Assembly (NCBI RefSeq): GCF_001276515.1
Contig: NZ_LDVZ01000016.1
Location: 1-47,557 of the forward strand
DNA from: Haemophilus sp. C1
GTDB lineage: Bacteria > Pseudomonadota > Gammaproteobacteria > Enterobacterales > Pasteurellaceae
Length of the DNA stretch: 47,557 bases
Direction of reading: 5' to 3'
In this document: piece after piece, positions 33,187 through 41,877 of the stretch
Layout: every line of letters begins with the position of its first letter
Numbering within the stretch: the first letter of the stretch is position 1
Made by a program: the position numbers and the translations under genes
The notes under the pieces: generated by a model
What the model was told of the DNA's origin: nothing
What the model saw: the letters and a program-made list of their open reading frames with translations, nothing else
Databases searched by the model: none

Positions 33187-33864
33187 ATGCAATTTCCAAA
33201 AATTATTGTTATCAGTTTAAAAAATTCATCAAGAAGAGCAATTATTTCAAAACGACTTTTAGGACTTGGATTAGAATTTGAATTTCTTGATGCAACTTAT
33301 GGAAAAACATTACCGCAAGAAATATTAGACTCCGTTGATTATGAATTTTACCCAAAATATTATTTATCCCCAAAACCTTTAACACTAGGTGAAATTGGAT
33401 GCGCAATCAGCCATATACGAGCATACGAGCATATTGTAGAAAATAAAATTGAAAGTGCAATTATTTTAGAAGATGATGCAATAGTTTCACATTTTTTTAA
33501 AGAAATTGTTCAAGATGCATTAAATAAAGTCAAAAAAAACTATGACTTAATCTTTTTAGATCATGGTAAAGCTAAATCGTATCCTTTTAAGAAAAAACTT
33601 TATGAAGGCTATCGACTTGCTCATTATAGAGTTCCCTCCAAAAATTCTAAACGATGCATTATTTACACTACAGCATATTTAATTACACAATTAGGTGCCT
33701 CAAAATTACTTAATTATGCTTATCCCGTAAGAATGCCTTCGGACTACCTAACTGGGCTTATTCAAAAAACAAAAATTAATGCCTATGGAATCGAACCACC
33801 TTGTGTATTTAGAGGATTAAGTATTGATTCTGAAATAAACCAAATTGATCATCGATATGAATAA
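33187..33864 (+). CDS. losA: LosA-type lipooligosaccharide glycosyltransferase (GT25), phase-variable
   Basis: The 225-residue protein is a GT25 family lipooligosaccharide glycosyltransferase, related to H. ducreyi LbgA and to Lic2A-type enzymes. The GEIGCAISH motif is at 68-76 and the acidic LEDDA motif at 94-98. It adds a sugar to the outer core at the inner membrane. The gene is more AT-rich than its neighbours. Two tandem CGAGCATA octamers (33418-33433) encode residues 78-83. Gain or loss of one octamer would shift the frame. With two copies the frame is open. The name rests on position and family. Confidence 0.85.
   Translation: MQFPKIIVISLKNSSRRAIISKRLLGLGLEFEFLDATYGKTLPQEILDSVDYEFYPKYYLSPKPLTLGEIGCAISHIRAYEHIVENKIESAIILEDDAIVSHFFKEIVQDALNKVKKNYDLIFLDHGKAKSYPFKKKLYEGYRLAHYRVPSKNSKRCIIYTTAYLITQLGASKLLNYAYPVRMPSDYLTGLIQKTKINAYGIEPPCVFRGLSIDSEINQIDHRYE
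33418..33433 (+). repeat. Two tandem CGAGCATA octamers inside losA
   Basis: CGAGCATA occurs at 33418-33425 and again at 33426-33433. Eight bases are not a multiple of three, so slippage by one unit switches the reading frame. This same octamer is known from phase-variable losA alleles of nontypeable H. influenzae. Confidence 0.92.
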
Positions 33865-34888
33865 ACTAAAATCCCTAAGGTTAAAAGTGAGGAAATGGAT
33901 GCTCTATAAAGCATCAAGAGCAAACAATCCTCAAAGTTTAAAACATCCTAAGAGTTTCTTATTTTTGCGACAAGATGGAAAAATTGGCGATTATATCGCG
34001 AGTTCTTTTGTTTTTAGAGAAATAAAGAAATTTAATCCTTTGATAAAAATTGGTGTCATCTGCACGAAACAGAACGCTTATCTGTTTCAAAGAAACCATA
34101 ACATTGATGAGATTTATCTTGTAAAGAAAAGAAACATTCTTGATTACGTCAAGACGGCACTACTTATTAGAAAAGAAAGATACGATGTTGTCATTGACCC
34201 AACCATCGTACTTAGAAATCGAGACTTATTGCTATTGAGAATAATCAATGCCCGAAATTATATCGGCTATAGAAAAGCAGATTATAATATTTTTAATATA
34301 AATATTACTAAAGACGGCCATTTTTCAGAAATTTACAAAGAGGCTTTAGCTCAGTCAAACATCAGTCTAAGTGATGATAACTATGACATTCCACAAGATG
34401 ACTCAACCAAAGAAGAAATTCTTCAGTTTATTACTGATAACCAGTTAAATAACTTTATTACAATTAACTTTTATGGTGCGGGGAAAAATAGAAAATTTAA
34501 CGACACTCACATTATAGATTACTTAGCATATATTAGAAGTCATCATAAATATCCATTGGTCTTACTCTCAACACCAGATACTCATAAGCATTTAAGTAAA
34601 ATCGCTAATCAATTTGATGATGTATTTATTTATTCAAAGCCTCACACAACGATCTATCATACAATTGAATTGATTAGAAATTGCGCTCTACTTATTTCAG
34701 TTGATACATCAACAATTCATATAGCTTCAGGGTTAGATAAACCTATGATTTGTTTTTACTCTCAAGATAAAGAAAATTTTATACATTGGCACCCTAATTC
34801 TAAAAATGCATGCCATATTCTTTATTATCACGATAATGTTAATGAGATCTCTCCGAAAGAAATAAAACCAGAATGGTTAGATATTTAA
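33857..34888 (+). CDS. losB: LosB-type heptosyltransferase (GT9)
   Basis: A 343-residue GT9 family protein related to H. ducreyi LbgB, a D,D-heptosyltransferase-type enzyme. The N-terminal [20 protein letters not shown] corresponds to the GD motif. The C-terminal [20 protein letters not shown] corresponds to the ADP-heptose pocket. Its ATG overlaps the losA stop in ATGAATAA (33857-33864), so translation probably depends on losA translation. If losA goes out of frame, expression of this gene may fall too. The AT-rich codon use matches losA and differs from ksgA, indicating joint acquisition. Confidence 0.85.
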   Translation: MNKLKSLRLKVRKWMLYKASRANNPQSLKHPKSFLFLRQDGKIGDYIASSFVFREIKKFNPLIKIGVICTKQNAYLFQRNHNIDEIYLVKKRNILDYVKTALLIRKERYDVVIDPTIVLRNRDLLLLRIINARNYIGYRKADYNIFNINITKDGHFSEIYKEALAQSNISLSDDNYDIPQDDSTKEEILQFITDNQLNNFITINFYGAGKNRKFNDTHIIDYLAYIRSHHKYPLVLLSTPDTHKHLSKIANQFDDVFIYSKPHTTIYHTIELIRNCALLISVDTSTIHIASGLDKPMICFYSQDKENFIHWHPNSKNACHILYYHDNVNEISPKEIKPEWLDI

Positions 34889-34928
34889 AGATGCCAACCA
34901 CAAACTTTATCATTTACTAAACTATTTT

Positions 34929-35792
34929 ATGAATTCAAAAAAACACTTAGGCCATACGGCGCGTAAACGCTTTGGTCAAAACTTTTTACATGATACTTCT
35001 GTAATTCAAGGTATCGTGGCGGCGATTTACCCACAACCTAATCAATTCTTAGTGGAAATTGGTCCGGGACTTGGTGCATTAACAGAGCCTGTTGGTGAAC
35101 TTGTCGATCATCTGACAGTGGTAGAACTTGACCGAGATCTTGCAGAACGTTTACGTCACCATCCATTTTTACATCAAAAGCTCACCGTTATTGAAACGGA
35201 TGCGATGCAATTTGATTTTGGTAAGCTTTATACAAAAGAAAATTTAGCTGAAAAAGGTCAGAAATTACGTGTATTTGGTAACTTACCTTACAACATTTCT
35301 ACTCCATTGATGTTCCACTTATTTAAGTATCATGATGTGATTCAAGATATGCACTTCATGTTGCAAAAAGAAGTGGTGAAACGCTTATGCGCAGGGCCAA
35401 ATAGCAAAGCTTACGGCCGCTTAACCATTATGGCTCAATACTTCTGCCAAGTGATGCCAGTACTTGAAGTGCCACCTTCGGCCTTCAAACCTGCGCCGAA
35501 AGTGGATTCAGCCGTTGTGCGTTTAATTCCTCATAAAGAATTGCCACACCCTGTAAAAGATTTATATTGGTTGAACCGTGTTTGCTCCCAAGCGTTCAAT
35601 CAACGCCGTAAAACGCTGCGTAATGCGCTTTCAACATTATTTTCAGCCGAAAATCTGACCGCACTTGGTATTGATTTAAATGCACGTGCAGAAAATTTGG
35701 CTATCGCAGATTATGCACGTTTAGCAAACTGGTTGGCGGACAATCCACCAGCTGATGTCAATAAAGATGAAATCTTAGATTCAGAAGAGTAA
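34929..35792 (+). CDS. ksgA: 16S rRNA (adenine1518/1519-N6) dimethyltransferase
   Basis: The 287-residue protein dimethylates two adenines in 16S helix 45 late in 30S assembly. SAM-binding motif I is [12 protein letters not shown] (43-54), and the catalytic NLPYNIS is at 118-124. The N-terminus [12 protein letters not shown] is typical. Loss gives kasugamycin resistance. It is 40 bases after losB and 16 bases before apaH. It marks the right border of the los insertion. Confidence 0.97.
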   Translation: MNSKKHLGHTARKRFGQNFLHDTSVIQGIVAAIYPQPNQFLVEIGPGLGALTEPVGELVDHLTVVELDRDLAERLRHHPFLHQKLTVIETDAMQFDFGKLYTKENLAEKGQKLRVFGNLPYNISTPLMFHLFKYHDVIQDMHFMLQKEVVKRLCAGPNSKAYGRLTIMAQYFCQVMPVLEVPPSAFKPAPKVDSAVVRLIPHKELPHPVKDLYWLNRVCSQAFNQRRKTLRNALSTLFSAENLTALGIDLNARAENLAIADYARLANWLADNPPADVNKDEILDSEE

Positions 35793-35808
35793 AAAGAGCG
35801 ACCAAAAA

Positions 35809-36636
35809 ATGGCAACCTATTTCGTTGGTGATTTACAAGGCTGTTATGATGAATTACAGCTTTTATTAGAACGTGTAGATTTCAACCCGACTCAAGATAA
35901 ACTTTATCTTGTGGGGGATCTTGTGGCGCGTGGGGATAAATCACTTGAATGTCTTCGTTTCGTAAAATCACTCGGTAATGCCGCGCAAACCGTACTAGGT
36001 AATCACGATTTACACTTAATTGCGACCGCACTGGGTATTAAAAAAGTAAAACCACGTGATCGTGTTGATGCCATTTTTAATGCTCCAGATTTTGATGAAC
36101 TGATTCATTGGTTACGTCATCAGCCATTACTTGTCCATAGTAAAGAGTTAAATTTCCTGATGGCACACGCAGGCGTTTCGCCTGATTGGGATTTGGAAAC
36201 TGCGAAATCTTGTGCGGCTGAAGTTGAACAGATTTTACAGCACGGCGATTTTCATTATCTTATTAAAAATATGTATTCTGAACAGCCAGATCGCTGGTCG
36301 CCAGATTTACAGGGCTTAGCACGTCATCGTTACATTATTAATGCTTTCACTCGAATGCGTTTTTGCTATTTAGATCATCGCTTTGATTTTACTTGTAAAT
36401 CCCCTTTAAAAGATGCGCCAGCAGAGCTCACGCCTTGGTTTAATTTAGATAATCCACTTTATAAACAAATTCCTATTGTCTTTGGGCATTGGGCAAGTTT
36501 AGTGGATGAACCTACGCCACAAGGTATTTATGCTTTGGATACTGGTTGTGTGTGGAATAATCGAATGACCCTGTTGCGTTGGGAAGACAAACAGTTCTTC
36601 ACGCAAAGTGCGGTCAAAAATTACAGTGATTTTTAA
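35809..36636 (+). CDS. apaH: Bis(5'-nucleosyl)-tetraphosphatase (symmetrical)
   Basis: The 275-residue metallophosphatase hydrolyses Ap4A to two ADP and removes Np4A caps from RNA. Metal-binding motifs are GDLQGCYDE (7-15), [10 protein letters not shown] (36-45), GNHDLH (64-69) and, further on, FGHWASL. It follows ksgA by 16 bases on the same strand, the enterobacterial ksgA-apaG-apaH order without apaG. The end of the gene carries a uptake sequence at 36604-36614. Confidence 0.97.
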   Translation: MATYFVGDLQGCYDELQLLLERVDFNPTQDKLYLVGDLVARGDKSLECLRFVKSLGNAAQTVLGNHDLHLIATALGIKKVKPRDRVDAIFNAPDFDELIHWLRHQPLLVHSKELNFLMAHAGVSPDWDLETAKSCAAEVEQILQHGDFHYLIKNMYSEQPDRWSPDLQGLARHRYIINAFTRMRFCYLDHRFDFTCKSPLKDAPAELTPWFNLDNPLYKQIPIVFGHWASLVDEPTPQGIYALDTGCVWNNRMTLLRWEDKQFFTQSAVKNYSDF

Positions 36637-36645
36637 GGAAACACT

Positions 36646-37269
36646 ATGCTCTTGCTTACGGCTGAATCTTGCGAATTGTTCAATATTCCTTTCTATCAAT
36701 TCGCCCAAATGAAAAAATTTTGCCCAGAAGATATTCCAGCGATTAAAGCTGATTACAAATTACATTGGGATAACTGGAAAGCGATTATTCAAGAAGTCGC
36801 AAAACAACTAGACATGCCTTTTGCGAAACCACATATTGAAAGTTGGACCAATGGCTGGCAAGTACGGGCGCATTTCTTCGCTTATTTTAAATACGAGTTT
36901 AACCAAAATTCTGCAGCAATCTTTTCTGTGCTATTAAATCGTCGCCGACTAAGAGTGTGTTTAGATTGGCATTGCTATCGTGCGGATCGCTCACAAATTA
37001 ATGTGCAACAATATAATCAGTGGCTTGATCAATTTGATTTCAAACAATTTGCTGATTTTGATATTTGGCGAGAGGGTGAAAGTGAATATGATGATTTTCG
37101 CCAAGTAAAACAAATGACTAAAAACGATCTCATTTTACGCTCAGAAGAAGATTTTTGGTGCATAGGCAAAAGCATTGAAAAATCGGAGCTCAGCCAAATA
37201 AATCCCGTATCTTTTATCACTCAAACTATTCAAGCATTACAACCAATTTACGAATATTGCCATCAATAA
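36646..37269 (+). CDS. HI_0552-type conserved protein of unknown function
   Basis: The 207-residue protein resembles the Pasteurellaceae-limited HI_0552 family, sometimes mislabelled as a glucose-6-phosphate dehydrogenase fragment. I see no nucleotide-binding motif, signal peptide or membrane helix. It is rich in aromatic residues (many W, F, Y), with a WNGWQVRAHFFAYF-like stretch at about 62-80 and LDWHCYRADRSQ near 100. It starts 10 bases after apaH, probably co-transcribed. No function can be assigned. Cytoplasmic location is the most likely. Confidence 0.75.
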   Translation: MLLLTAESCELFNIPFYQFAQMKKFCPEDIPAIKADYKLHWDNWKAIIQEVAKQLDMPFAKPHIESWTNGWQVRAHFFAYFKYEFNQNSAAIFSVLLNRRRLRVCLDWHCYRADRSQINVQQYNQWLDQFDFKQFADFDIWREGESEYDDFRQVKQMTKNDLILRSEEDFWCIGKSIEKSELSQINPVSFITQTIQALQPIYEYCHQ

Positions 37270-37371
37270 AAGTGCGGTTATTTTCATGAAAGTTTTTCTT
37301 GCTGTTTAATTGTTATGATATTATTACAACAATTTAACATTTTTAACAATTTAAACTTTTAGGAGAGCTTT

Positions 37372-38706
37372 ATGAAAAACGTCGTGATCGTTGGCGGGGG
37401 TGCTGGCGGCATTGAATTAGCGACATTCTTAGGTAACAAATTAGGTCGCAAAAAACAAGCTAAAGTGACACTTGTTGATCGCAATGCCACTCATCTATGG
37501 AAACCCTTATTACATGAAATTGCAACAGGTGTAATGGATGATGGCACGGACTCTCTTAGCTATCGCGCACATGGTAAAAATCACCATTTCAGTTTTGAAC
37601 AGGGTTCAATCACTCGTATTAATCGTGAACAAAAATATGTTGAACTTGCCCCCGTTTATGGGCAAGAAGGCGATATGCTCGTGGTTGCACGTCGTATTCC
37701 TTATGATTACTTAGTGATTGCGATCGGTAGTAAATCGAACGATTTCAATACAAAAGGCGTCGCTGATAACTGTATTTTCTTAGACAACTCTGATCAAGCA
37801 CTTCGCTTTCAACAACGAATGTTGGAATTATTCCTTAAATTCTCAGAAAACCGTGTATTAGACGATATTGGTGAAGAAGAATTTAAACAAAAATTAGTGG
37901 ATGAGGGCAAAGTAAATATTGCGATTGTTGGCGGTGGTGCAACTGGCGTGGAATTAACCGCTGAGCTTTATCATGCCACGGAAGATTTATCTTCTTACGG
38001 CTATGGCAAGATTGATAACTCATGTTTACAAGTCACACTCATTGAAGCAGGACCTCGCTTACTGCCAGCATTACCCGAAGATTTATCTGCTGCGGTATTA
38101 GACGAGTTGCAAGAAATGGGCGCGAACGTGAAATTAAATACAATGATCACGGAAGCCCAACCAAATACACTTATCACCAAAGATGGCGAAGAAATCAAAG
38201 CTGATCTGATTGTGTGGGCGGCGGGTGTTCGTACCTCAACCGTGACACAGCAATTTGATGGATTAGAGCTTAACCGCATCAATCAATTAGTAGTAAAAGA
38301 TACCCTTCAAACTACGGTGGATGACAGTATTTTCGCGATTGGTGACTGTGCAGCATTAATGCAACCACACGGTAAATTAGTCCCGCCAAGAGCTCAAGCC
38401 GCACATCAAATGGCAAAAGCTTGTGCAAAAAATATCTTTGCACTTCTTGAGCAAAAACCATTAAAAGCATTTAAATATAACGATAAAGGAACCTTAGTTT
38501 CTCTGTCAGATTTCACCGCACTTGGTAGCTTAACCAATAAATTCGGTAAAAATCCACTTACCGTTCAAGGTAAATTTGCACAATTTGCCTATGTATCTTT
38601 ATATAGAATGCATCAACATGCTTTGCACGGTTGTATTAAAATTGGTTTGATTATTCTGGTTGATAAACTAAATCGTTATTTAAAACCAAGATTAAAATTA
38701 CACTAA
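37372..38706 (+). CDS. ndh: NADH:quinone oxidoreductase type II (Ndh)
   Basis: The 444-residue flavoprotein passes electrons from NADH to quinone without pumping protons. FAD site: VVIVGGGAGGIELATFL (4-20). NAD site: IAIVGGGATGVELTAEL at about 180-196. A third site FAIGDCAAL helps hold FAD. The C-terminal amphipathic region (KIGLIILVDKLNRYL) probably attaches it to the inner membrane face. E. coli Ndh is 434 residues. It has an AGGAGAG ribosome-binding site. It lies next to the gene of unknown function 36646-37269, a junction not in the Rd order I recall. Confidence 0.96.
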   Translation: MKNVVIVGGGAGGIELATFLGNKLGRKKQAKVTLVDRNATHLWKPLLHEIATGVMDDGTDSLSYRAHGKNHHFSFEQGSITRINREQKYVELAPVYGQEGDMLVVARRIPYDYLVIAIGSKSNDFNTKGVADNCIFLDNSDQALRFQQRMLELFLKFSENRVLDDIGEEEFKQKLVDEGKVNIAIVGGGATGVELTAELYHATEDLSSYGYGKIDNSCLQVTLIEAGPRLLPALPEDLSAAVLDELQEMGANVKLNTMITEAQPNTLITKDGEEIKADLIVWAAGVRTSTVTQQFDGLELNRINQLVVKDTLQTTVDDSIFAIGDCAALMQPHGKLVPPRAQAAHQMAKACAKNIFALLEQKPLKAFKYNDKGTLVSLSDFTALGSLTNKFGKNPLTVQGKFAQFAYVSLYRMHQHALHGCIKIGLIILVDKLNRYLKPRLKLH

Positions 38707-38722
38707 TCTTTAAAGATAAAAA

Positions 38723-38745
38723 TGCGGTGAAAAATCACCGCACTT
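38723..38745. terminator. Bidirectional terminator between ndh and rseB
   Basis: TGCGGTGA (38723-38730) pairs with TCACCGCA (38735-38742) around an A4 loop. It contains one perfect and one near-perfect uptake core. It lies between converging ndh and rseB. Confidence 0.7.
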
Positions 38746-38746
38746 G

Positions 38747-39694
38747 TTATCGAAATTTAACTTCTTGTACAATTCGCTTAGCTGCAGCTATGGGCAATTG
38801 CCCAATAAAAGTAATTTCTTTTCCGCCACTCACTTCACTATAAATCGTATAAGCTCCTTGTTTCCAAGTATTTTCTGGTAGATTATTAGAGCCTGCATTA
38901 GAAACAAACAACGTAAAAGTAAATAAACCGTCGCTATATAATGCGCTATCTATGATTTCATTTTCCAATGTTTCTTGAGTATATCGAATTAAAGAAAAAC
39001 CTTGTGGCAACCAACCTGCAGACCAAGTTATATCTGAATTTTGTTCATTTTTACTTTCTTTCAACAAAGGGGGCGTTGAGACTTTGTTAATATACTCCGT
39101 CAATCCTCTTAGTCTATCATCGATATAAAGTGTTACGACTCTGAACTGATCAAGTAATTTACCTTCACGATCAAGCATATCGCCGCGTAATAATAAACCA
39201 TTTTCTTCATCTATAAACACTAAATACTGATATCGGAAATCATCTTTAGGGATAATACGAATCGTGTCAGCAAAACGACCAGCCACTCGATCTTTGCCTA
39301 GTTTTATAAAATCATAAACTGAAGAAAGTTTATCAAAATTAGCGCGAACAACTGCCGGCATTGCATCGACGATATTGCCACTATTAAGCGTAAATGCTTG
39401 AGTATTTGGTTGAAAATAACTAACTAAGTTATCACGCTGAATAATTTCTTGCTGACGGCCATCTAAAGTGACTAATTGTGCGTAGGTTTTCTTATCTTGT
39501 TTGATATGTCGATAACGAAACGAATCCATATTTGCTGGAGTAGTTTGCACAAAGGCAATTTCATAATTGAGATTATCCAATGCTTGCGTCATTTTATCTA
39601 AAGACTGCTTCGCAGAAAGCTCTTCAGCAGAAGCAATGCTACTTAATAGCAAAGAAAGAGAAAGTGCGGTAAATTTTAATAGGATTTTTTTCAT
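38747..39694 (-). CDS. rseB: RseB, periplasmic regulator of sigma-E activity
   Basis: The 315-residue protein begins with a signal peptide (KFTALSLSLLLSSIASA, cleavage about residue 23). The rest is the two-domain RseB fold that senses lipoproteins/LPS and shields RseA from DegS cleavage. TPANMDSFRYRHIKQDKK and GLTEYINKVSTPP belong to the conserved regions. It follows rseA by 79 bases, in the conserved order rpoE-rseA-rseB. Confidence 0.9.
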   Translation of the reverse strand: MKKILLKFTALSLSLLLSSIASAEELSAKQSLDKMTQALDNLNYEIAFVQTTPANMDSFRYRHIKQDKKTYAQLVTLDGRQQEIIQRDNLVSYFQPNTQAFTLNSGNIVDAMPAVVRANFDKLSSVYDFIKLGKDRVAGRFADTIRIIPKDDFRYQYLVFIDEENGLLLRGDMLDREGKLLDQFRVVTLYIDDRLRGLTEYINKVSTPPLLKESKNEQNSDITWSAGWLPQGFSLIRYTQETLENEIIDSALYSDGLFTFTLFVSNAGSNNLPENTWKQGAYTIYSEVSGGKEITFIGQLPIAAAKRIVQEVKFR

Positions 39695-39773
39695 AGAAAT
39701 CTAAAGGATAAAAATTTACCACACTAAATAACAATTAGGTGGTGAATCAATCATCTGAACAAAGGAAACCAAT

Positions 39774-40361
39774 TTATCTTACTTGACTGCTACTCACATC
39801 TAAAGCATCAGAGTGCATACGACGTTGCAATTCATAGTTTTGCAACATTGCGCCAATACGACGACTTTTTTTCTCAAGCTGATCTGAAGTTAATGTATCT
39901 TTACTCGGCGCATTGTAGCTAACTTCTTGAACTGCATTATTAAATGGCAAGGTTTGCAATACTGGCGCTTCTGGTAAATTAGACGCTTCGTTTTTACTAT
40001 TAAAAGATTGAACACCAAGTACTGCCACTAAACATACGCCAGCAGCAACAGCAACTTGAGTCATTGGCGCAAAGAACGCTTTTAATTTTTGCATAAATAC
40101 AGAATTATGTGAGTCTTCTGGTTCAGGTTGAGACACAGCAATGACATCAACTTTCTTCACTTCTTCAGATTCTATTAAACCTGCCATTTTAGCGGTAAAA
40201 TCAGCCCCTAAAAAGACCGCACTTTCTTTACGCATCACTGCACGTACAGCATGGAATGCCTGCCAAGATTCTTGTAATTCTTCGTCTTTCAATAAAGCAT
40301 CTATCAAACCAGCCTCGACTTGTTCGCCATCCATATAGGCTGAAAGTTGCTCTTTTTGCAT
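39774..40361 (-). CDS. rseA: RseA anti-sigma-E factor
   Basis: The 195-residue protein has the N-terminal anti-sigma domain MQKEQLSAYMDGEQVEAGLI that binds RpoE, a single membrane segment at about 101-118 (TQVAVAAGVCLVAVLGV), and a periplasmic C-terminal part with the LSRR-like end KSRRIGAMLQNYELQR. DegS and RseP cleave it under envelope stress, freeing sigma-E. It is 16 bases after rpoE. In Haemophilus the gene is sometimes named mclA. Confidence 0.92.
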   Translation of the reverse strand: MQKEQLSAYMDGEQVEAGLIDALLKDEELQESWQAFHAVRAVMRKESAVFLGADFTAKMAGLIESEEVKKVDVIAVSQPEPEDSHNSVFMQKLKAFFAPMTQVAVAAGVCLVAVLGVQSFNSKNEASNLPEAPVLQTLPFNNAVQEVSYNAPSKDTLTSDQLEKKSRRIGAMLQNYELQRRMHSDALDVSSSQVR

Positions 40362-40377
40362 AGTAAACTCCGACTTT

Positions 40378-40956
40378 TTATTCGCGTTGCATCAGTGGTT
40401 GAATTTTATTCTCAATAATTTCCCTTGCGCGGAAAATACGAGAACGAACTGTACCAACAGGGCAATCCATAATTTCTGCAATCTCTTCATAGCTTAAGCC
40501 TTCTAGCTCCCGCAAGGTGATTGCTGTTTTTAAATCTTCTGGCAAACTGTGAATCGTACTAAACACGATTCGTTCAAGTTCACTAGATAACATCTCGTTT
40601 TCGGGTGTATCTACATCCCGCAAGTGCGTACCCACATCATAATTTTCAGCATCCTCAGCTAAAATATCTTCATTAGGTGGACGACGCCCTTGAGCCGTTA
40701 AATAATTTTTTGCCGTATTAACGGCAATTCGATAAAGCCATGTATAGAAAGCACTTTCGCCACGAAAAGATTCAATTGAGCGATAAGCCTTTATAAAGGA
40801 TTCTTGCACTACATCAGGAATATCGTTACGTGATACATAGCGAGTCAAAAGCCACGCCACTTTATTCTGATAACGAGAAACCAACAAATTGAAGGCTTTC
40901 TTATCCCCTTGCTGCACTCTTTCTACCAAAGCCTGATCTGTTAGCTGTTCAGCCAT
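40378..40956 (-). CDS. rpoE: RNA polymerase sigma-E factor
   Basis: The 192-residue ECF sigma factor drives transcription of envelope-stress genes. Region 2: NLLVSRYQNKVAWLLTRYV, DVVQESFIKAYRS and FYTWLYRIAVNTAKNYL. Region 4 helix-turn-helix: LEGLSYEEIAEIMDCPVGTV at 151-170. It heads rpoE-rseA-rseB and has an AGGAGAAAT ribosome-binding site. A sequence matching a sigma-E promoter lies 64-91 bases upstream, so it probably drives its own transcription. Confidence 0.97.
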   Translation of the reverse strand: MAEQLTDQALVERVQQGDKKAFNLLVSRYQNKVAWLLTRYVSRNDIPDVVQESFIKAYRSIESFRGESAFYTWLYRIAVNTAKNYLTAQGRRPPNEDILAEDAENYDVGTHLRDVDTPENEMLSSELERIVFSTIHSLPEDLKTAITLRELEGLSYEEIAEIMDCPVGTVRSRIFRAREIIENKIQPLMQRE

Positions 40957-41019
40957 ATTTCTCCTATGCCAATATCTAACACGCCTTAATATTCAAGACA
41001 GCAAGCTCTTGTTGCAATC

Positions 41020-41047
41020 TCAGACACAAGTGTGTGAAAAAAGTTCA
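41020..41047 (-). promoter_or_regulatory. Sigma-E promoter for rpoE-rseA-rseB
   Basis: On the minus strand TGAACTT (41041-41047) is followed after 16 bases by TCTGA (41020-41024), preceded by G. This matches the sigma-E consensus GGAACTT-N15/16-GTCTGA at 6/7 and 6/6 positions. It lies 64 bases before the rpoE start. It indicates autoregulation. Confidence 0.75.
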
Positions 41048-41064
41048 TACGTATCTTAATAATT

Positions 41065-41322
41065 TTAATTAGTTGTGATTTTTTGTACGTTTTGGATATA
41101 TTCCACCATGGATTGAATTTCTGAATCTGATGATTGACCACGATTAAAAAACCAAGAAAACAGCTGCAGATCTGTACTTGCTAATAAGCGAATAAATATA
41201 TCTTTTTTGTCATCTGTTAATTCATCAAAATGCTTCAAATAAAAAGGCATAATGATTTTATCCAACTCCAACATCCCTCGGCGGCAGTCCCATTCAATAC
41301 GGAGTTTATTATATTTTTCCAT
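41065..41322 (-). CDS. sdhE: SdhE (YgfY/CptB) FAD-assembly factor
   Basis: The 85-residue protein is the SdhE/YgfY family, which helps attach FAD to flavoproteins of succinate dehydrogenase or fumarate reductase. RIEWDCRRGMLELDKI carries the RGMLELD signature, and LLASTDLQLFSWFF completes the family. The ATG at 41322 replaces a 25-residue extension lacking family support. It is sometimes called CptB, an antitoxin, but no CptA gene is next to it. The sigma-E promoter lies in the 109-base gap before rpoE. Confidence 0.92.
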   Translation of the reverse strand: MEKYNKLRIEWDCRRGMLELDKIIMPFYLKHFDELTDDKKDIFIRLLASTDLQLFSWFFNRGQSSDSEIQSMVEYIQNVQKITTN

Positions 41323-41372
41323 TTTTAATTCCTTAAATTTTAAGGGGCGATTATAGCCTAAAAAATAACAAT

Positions 41373-41402
41373 AAAAAAAGGTTGGCATATTTACCAACCT
41401 TT
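41373..41402 (-). terminator. Terminator of mscL
   Basis: AAAGGTTGG (41377-41385) pairs with CCAACCTTT (41394-41402) around an eight-base loop. On the minus strand a run of seven T follows. It lies 14 bases after the mscL stop codon. Confidence 0.9.
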
Positions 41403-41416
41403 ATTTTTCAATTTCA

Positions 41417-41803
41417 TTATTTATTTTTTAATAAATCACGAATTTCTGTGAGCAAATCTTCCGATGTAGGACCTGCTTTTTTCTCTTCTGGTTTTCTCAC
41501 TTTATTAAGTGCCTTAATCATCATAAAGATTGCGAAAGCAATAATAATGAAATCAATCACATTCTGAATAAACACACCGTAGTTTAAAGTAACAGCTGGA
41601 ACACCGCCTTGTGCTTGAGCTAATACAAATTTCATATCTTTAAAATCAATTCCACCCGTTAAAATACCAAGCACAGGCATAAAAATATCACTAACAAGTG
41701 AACTTACAATCTTACCAAACGCACCGCCGATAATCACACCGACAGCCATATCTACAACATTACCGCGCATTGCAAATTCGCGAAATTCTTTAATAAAACT
41801 CAT
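41417..41803 (-). CDS. mscL: Large-conductance mechanosensitive channel
   Basis: The 128-residue protein is MscL, a pentameric inner-membrane pore that opens under membrane tension. The N-terminal helix and first membrane helix are [20 protein letters not shown] followed by [18 protein letters not shown]. The second membrane helix is near 75-97, and the tail is a charged helix ([20 protein letters not shown]). It follows trkA on the same strand, the conserved order def-fmt-rsmB-trkA-mscL. Confidence 0.97.
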   Translation of the reverse strand: MSFIKEFREFAMRGNVVDMAVGVIIGGAFGKIVSSLVSDIFMPVLGILTGGIDFKDMKFVLAQAQGGVPAVTLNYGVFIQNVIDFIIIAFAIFMMIKALNKVRKPEEKKAGPTSEDLLTEIRDLLKNK

Positions 41804-41832
41804 AATAATTTTTCCTTTAGAGATTGAATAAA

Positions 41833-41861
41833 AAGAGCGACGATTATAATCAGCCGCTCTT
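41833..41861 (-). terminator. Possible terminator between trkA and mscL
   Basis: AAGAGCG (41833-41839) pairs with CGCTCTT (41855-41861) around a 15-base loop, followed on the minus strand by TTTTTATTC. It lies 16 bases past the trkA stop and may attenuate read-through. Confidence 0.6.
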
Positions 41862-41877
41862 AAAAGTAAATAAATCG

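Noticed and set aside
41065..41322. CptB antitoxin of a toxin-antitoxin pair
   Set aside because: The protein is an SdhE-type FAD-assembly factor by its RGMLELD motif, and no toxin gene lies next to it.
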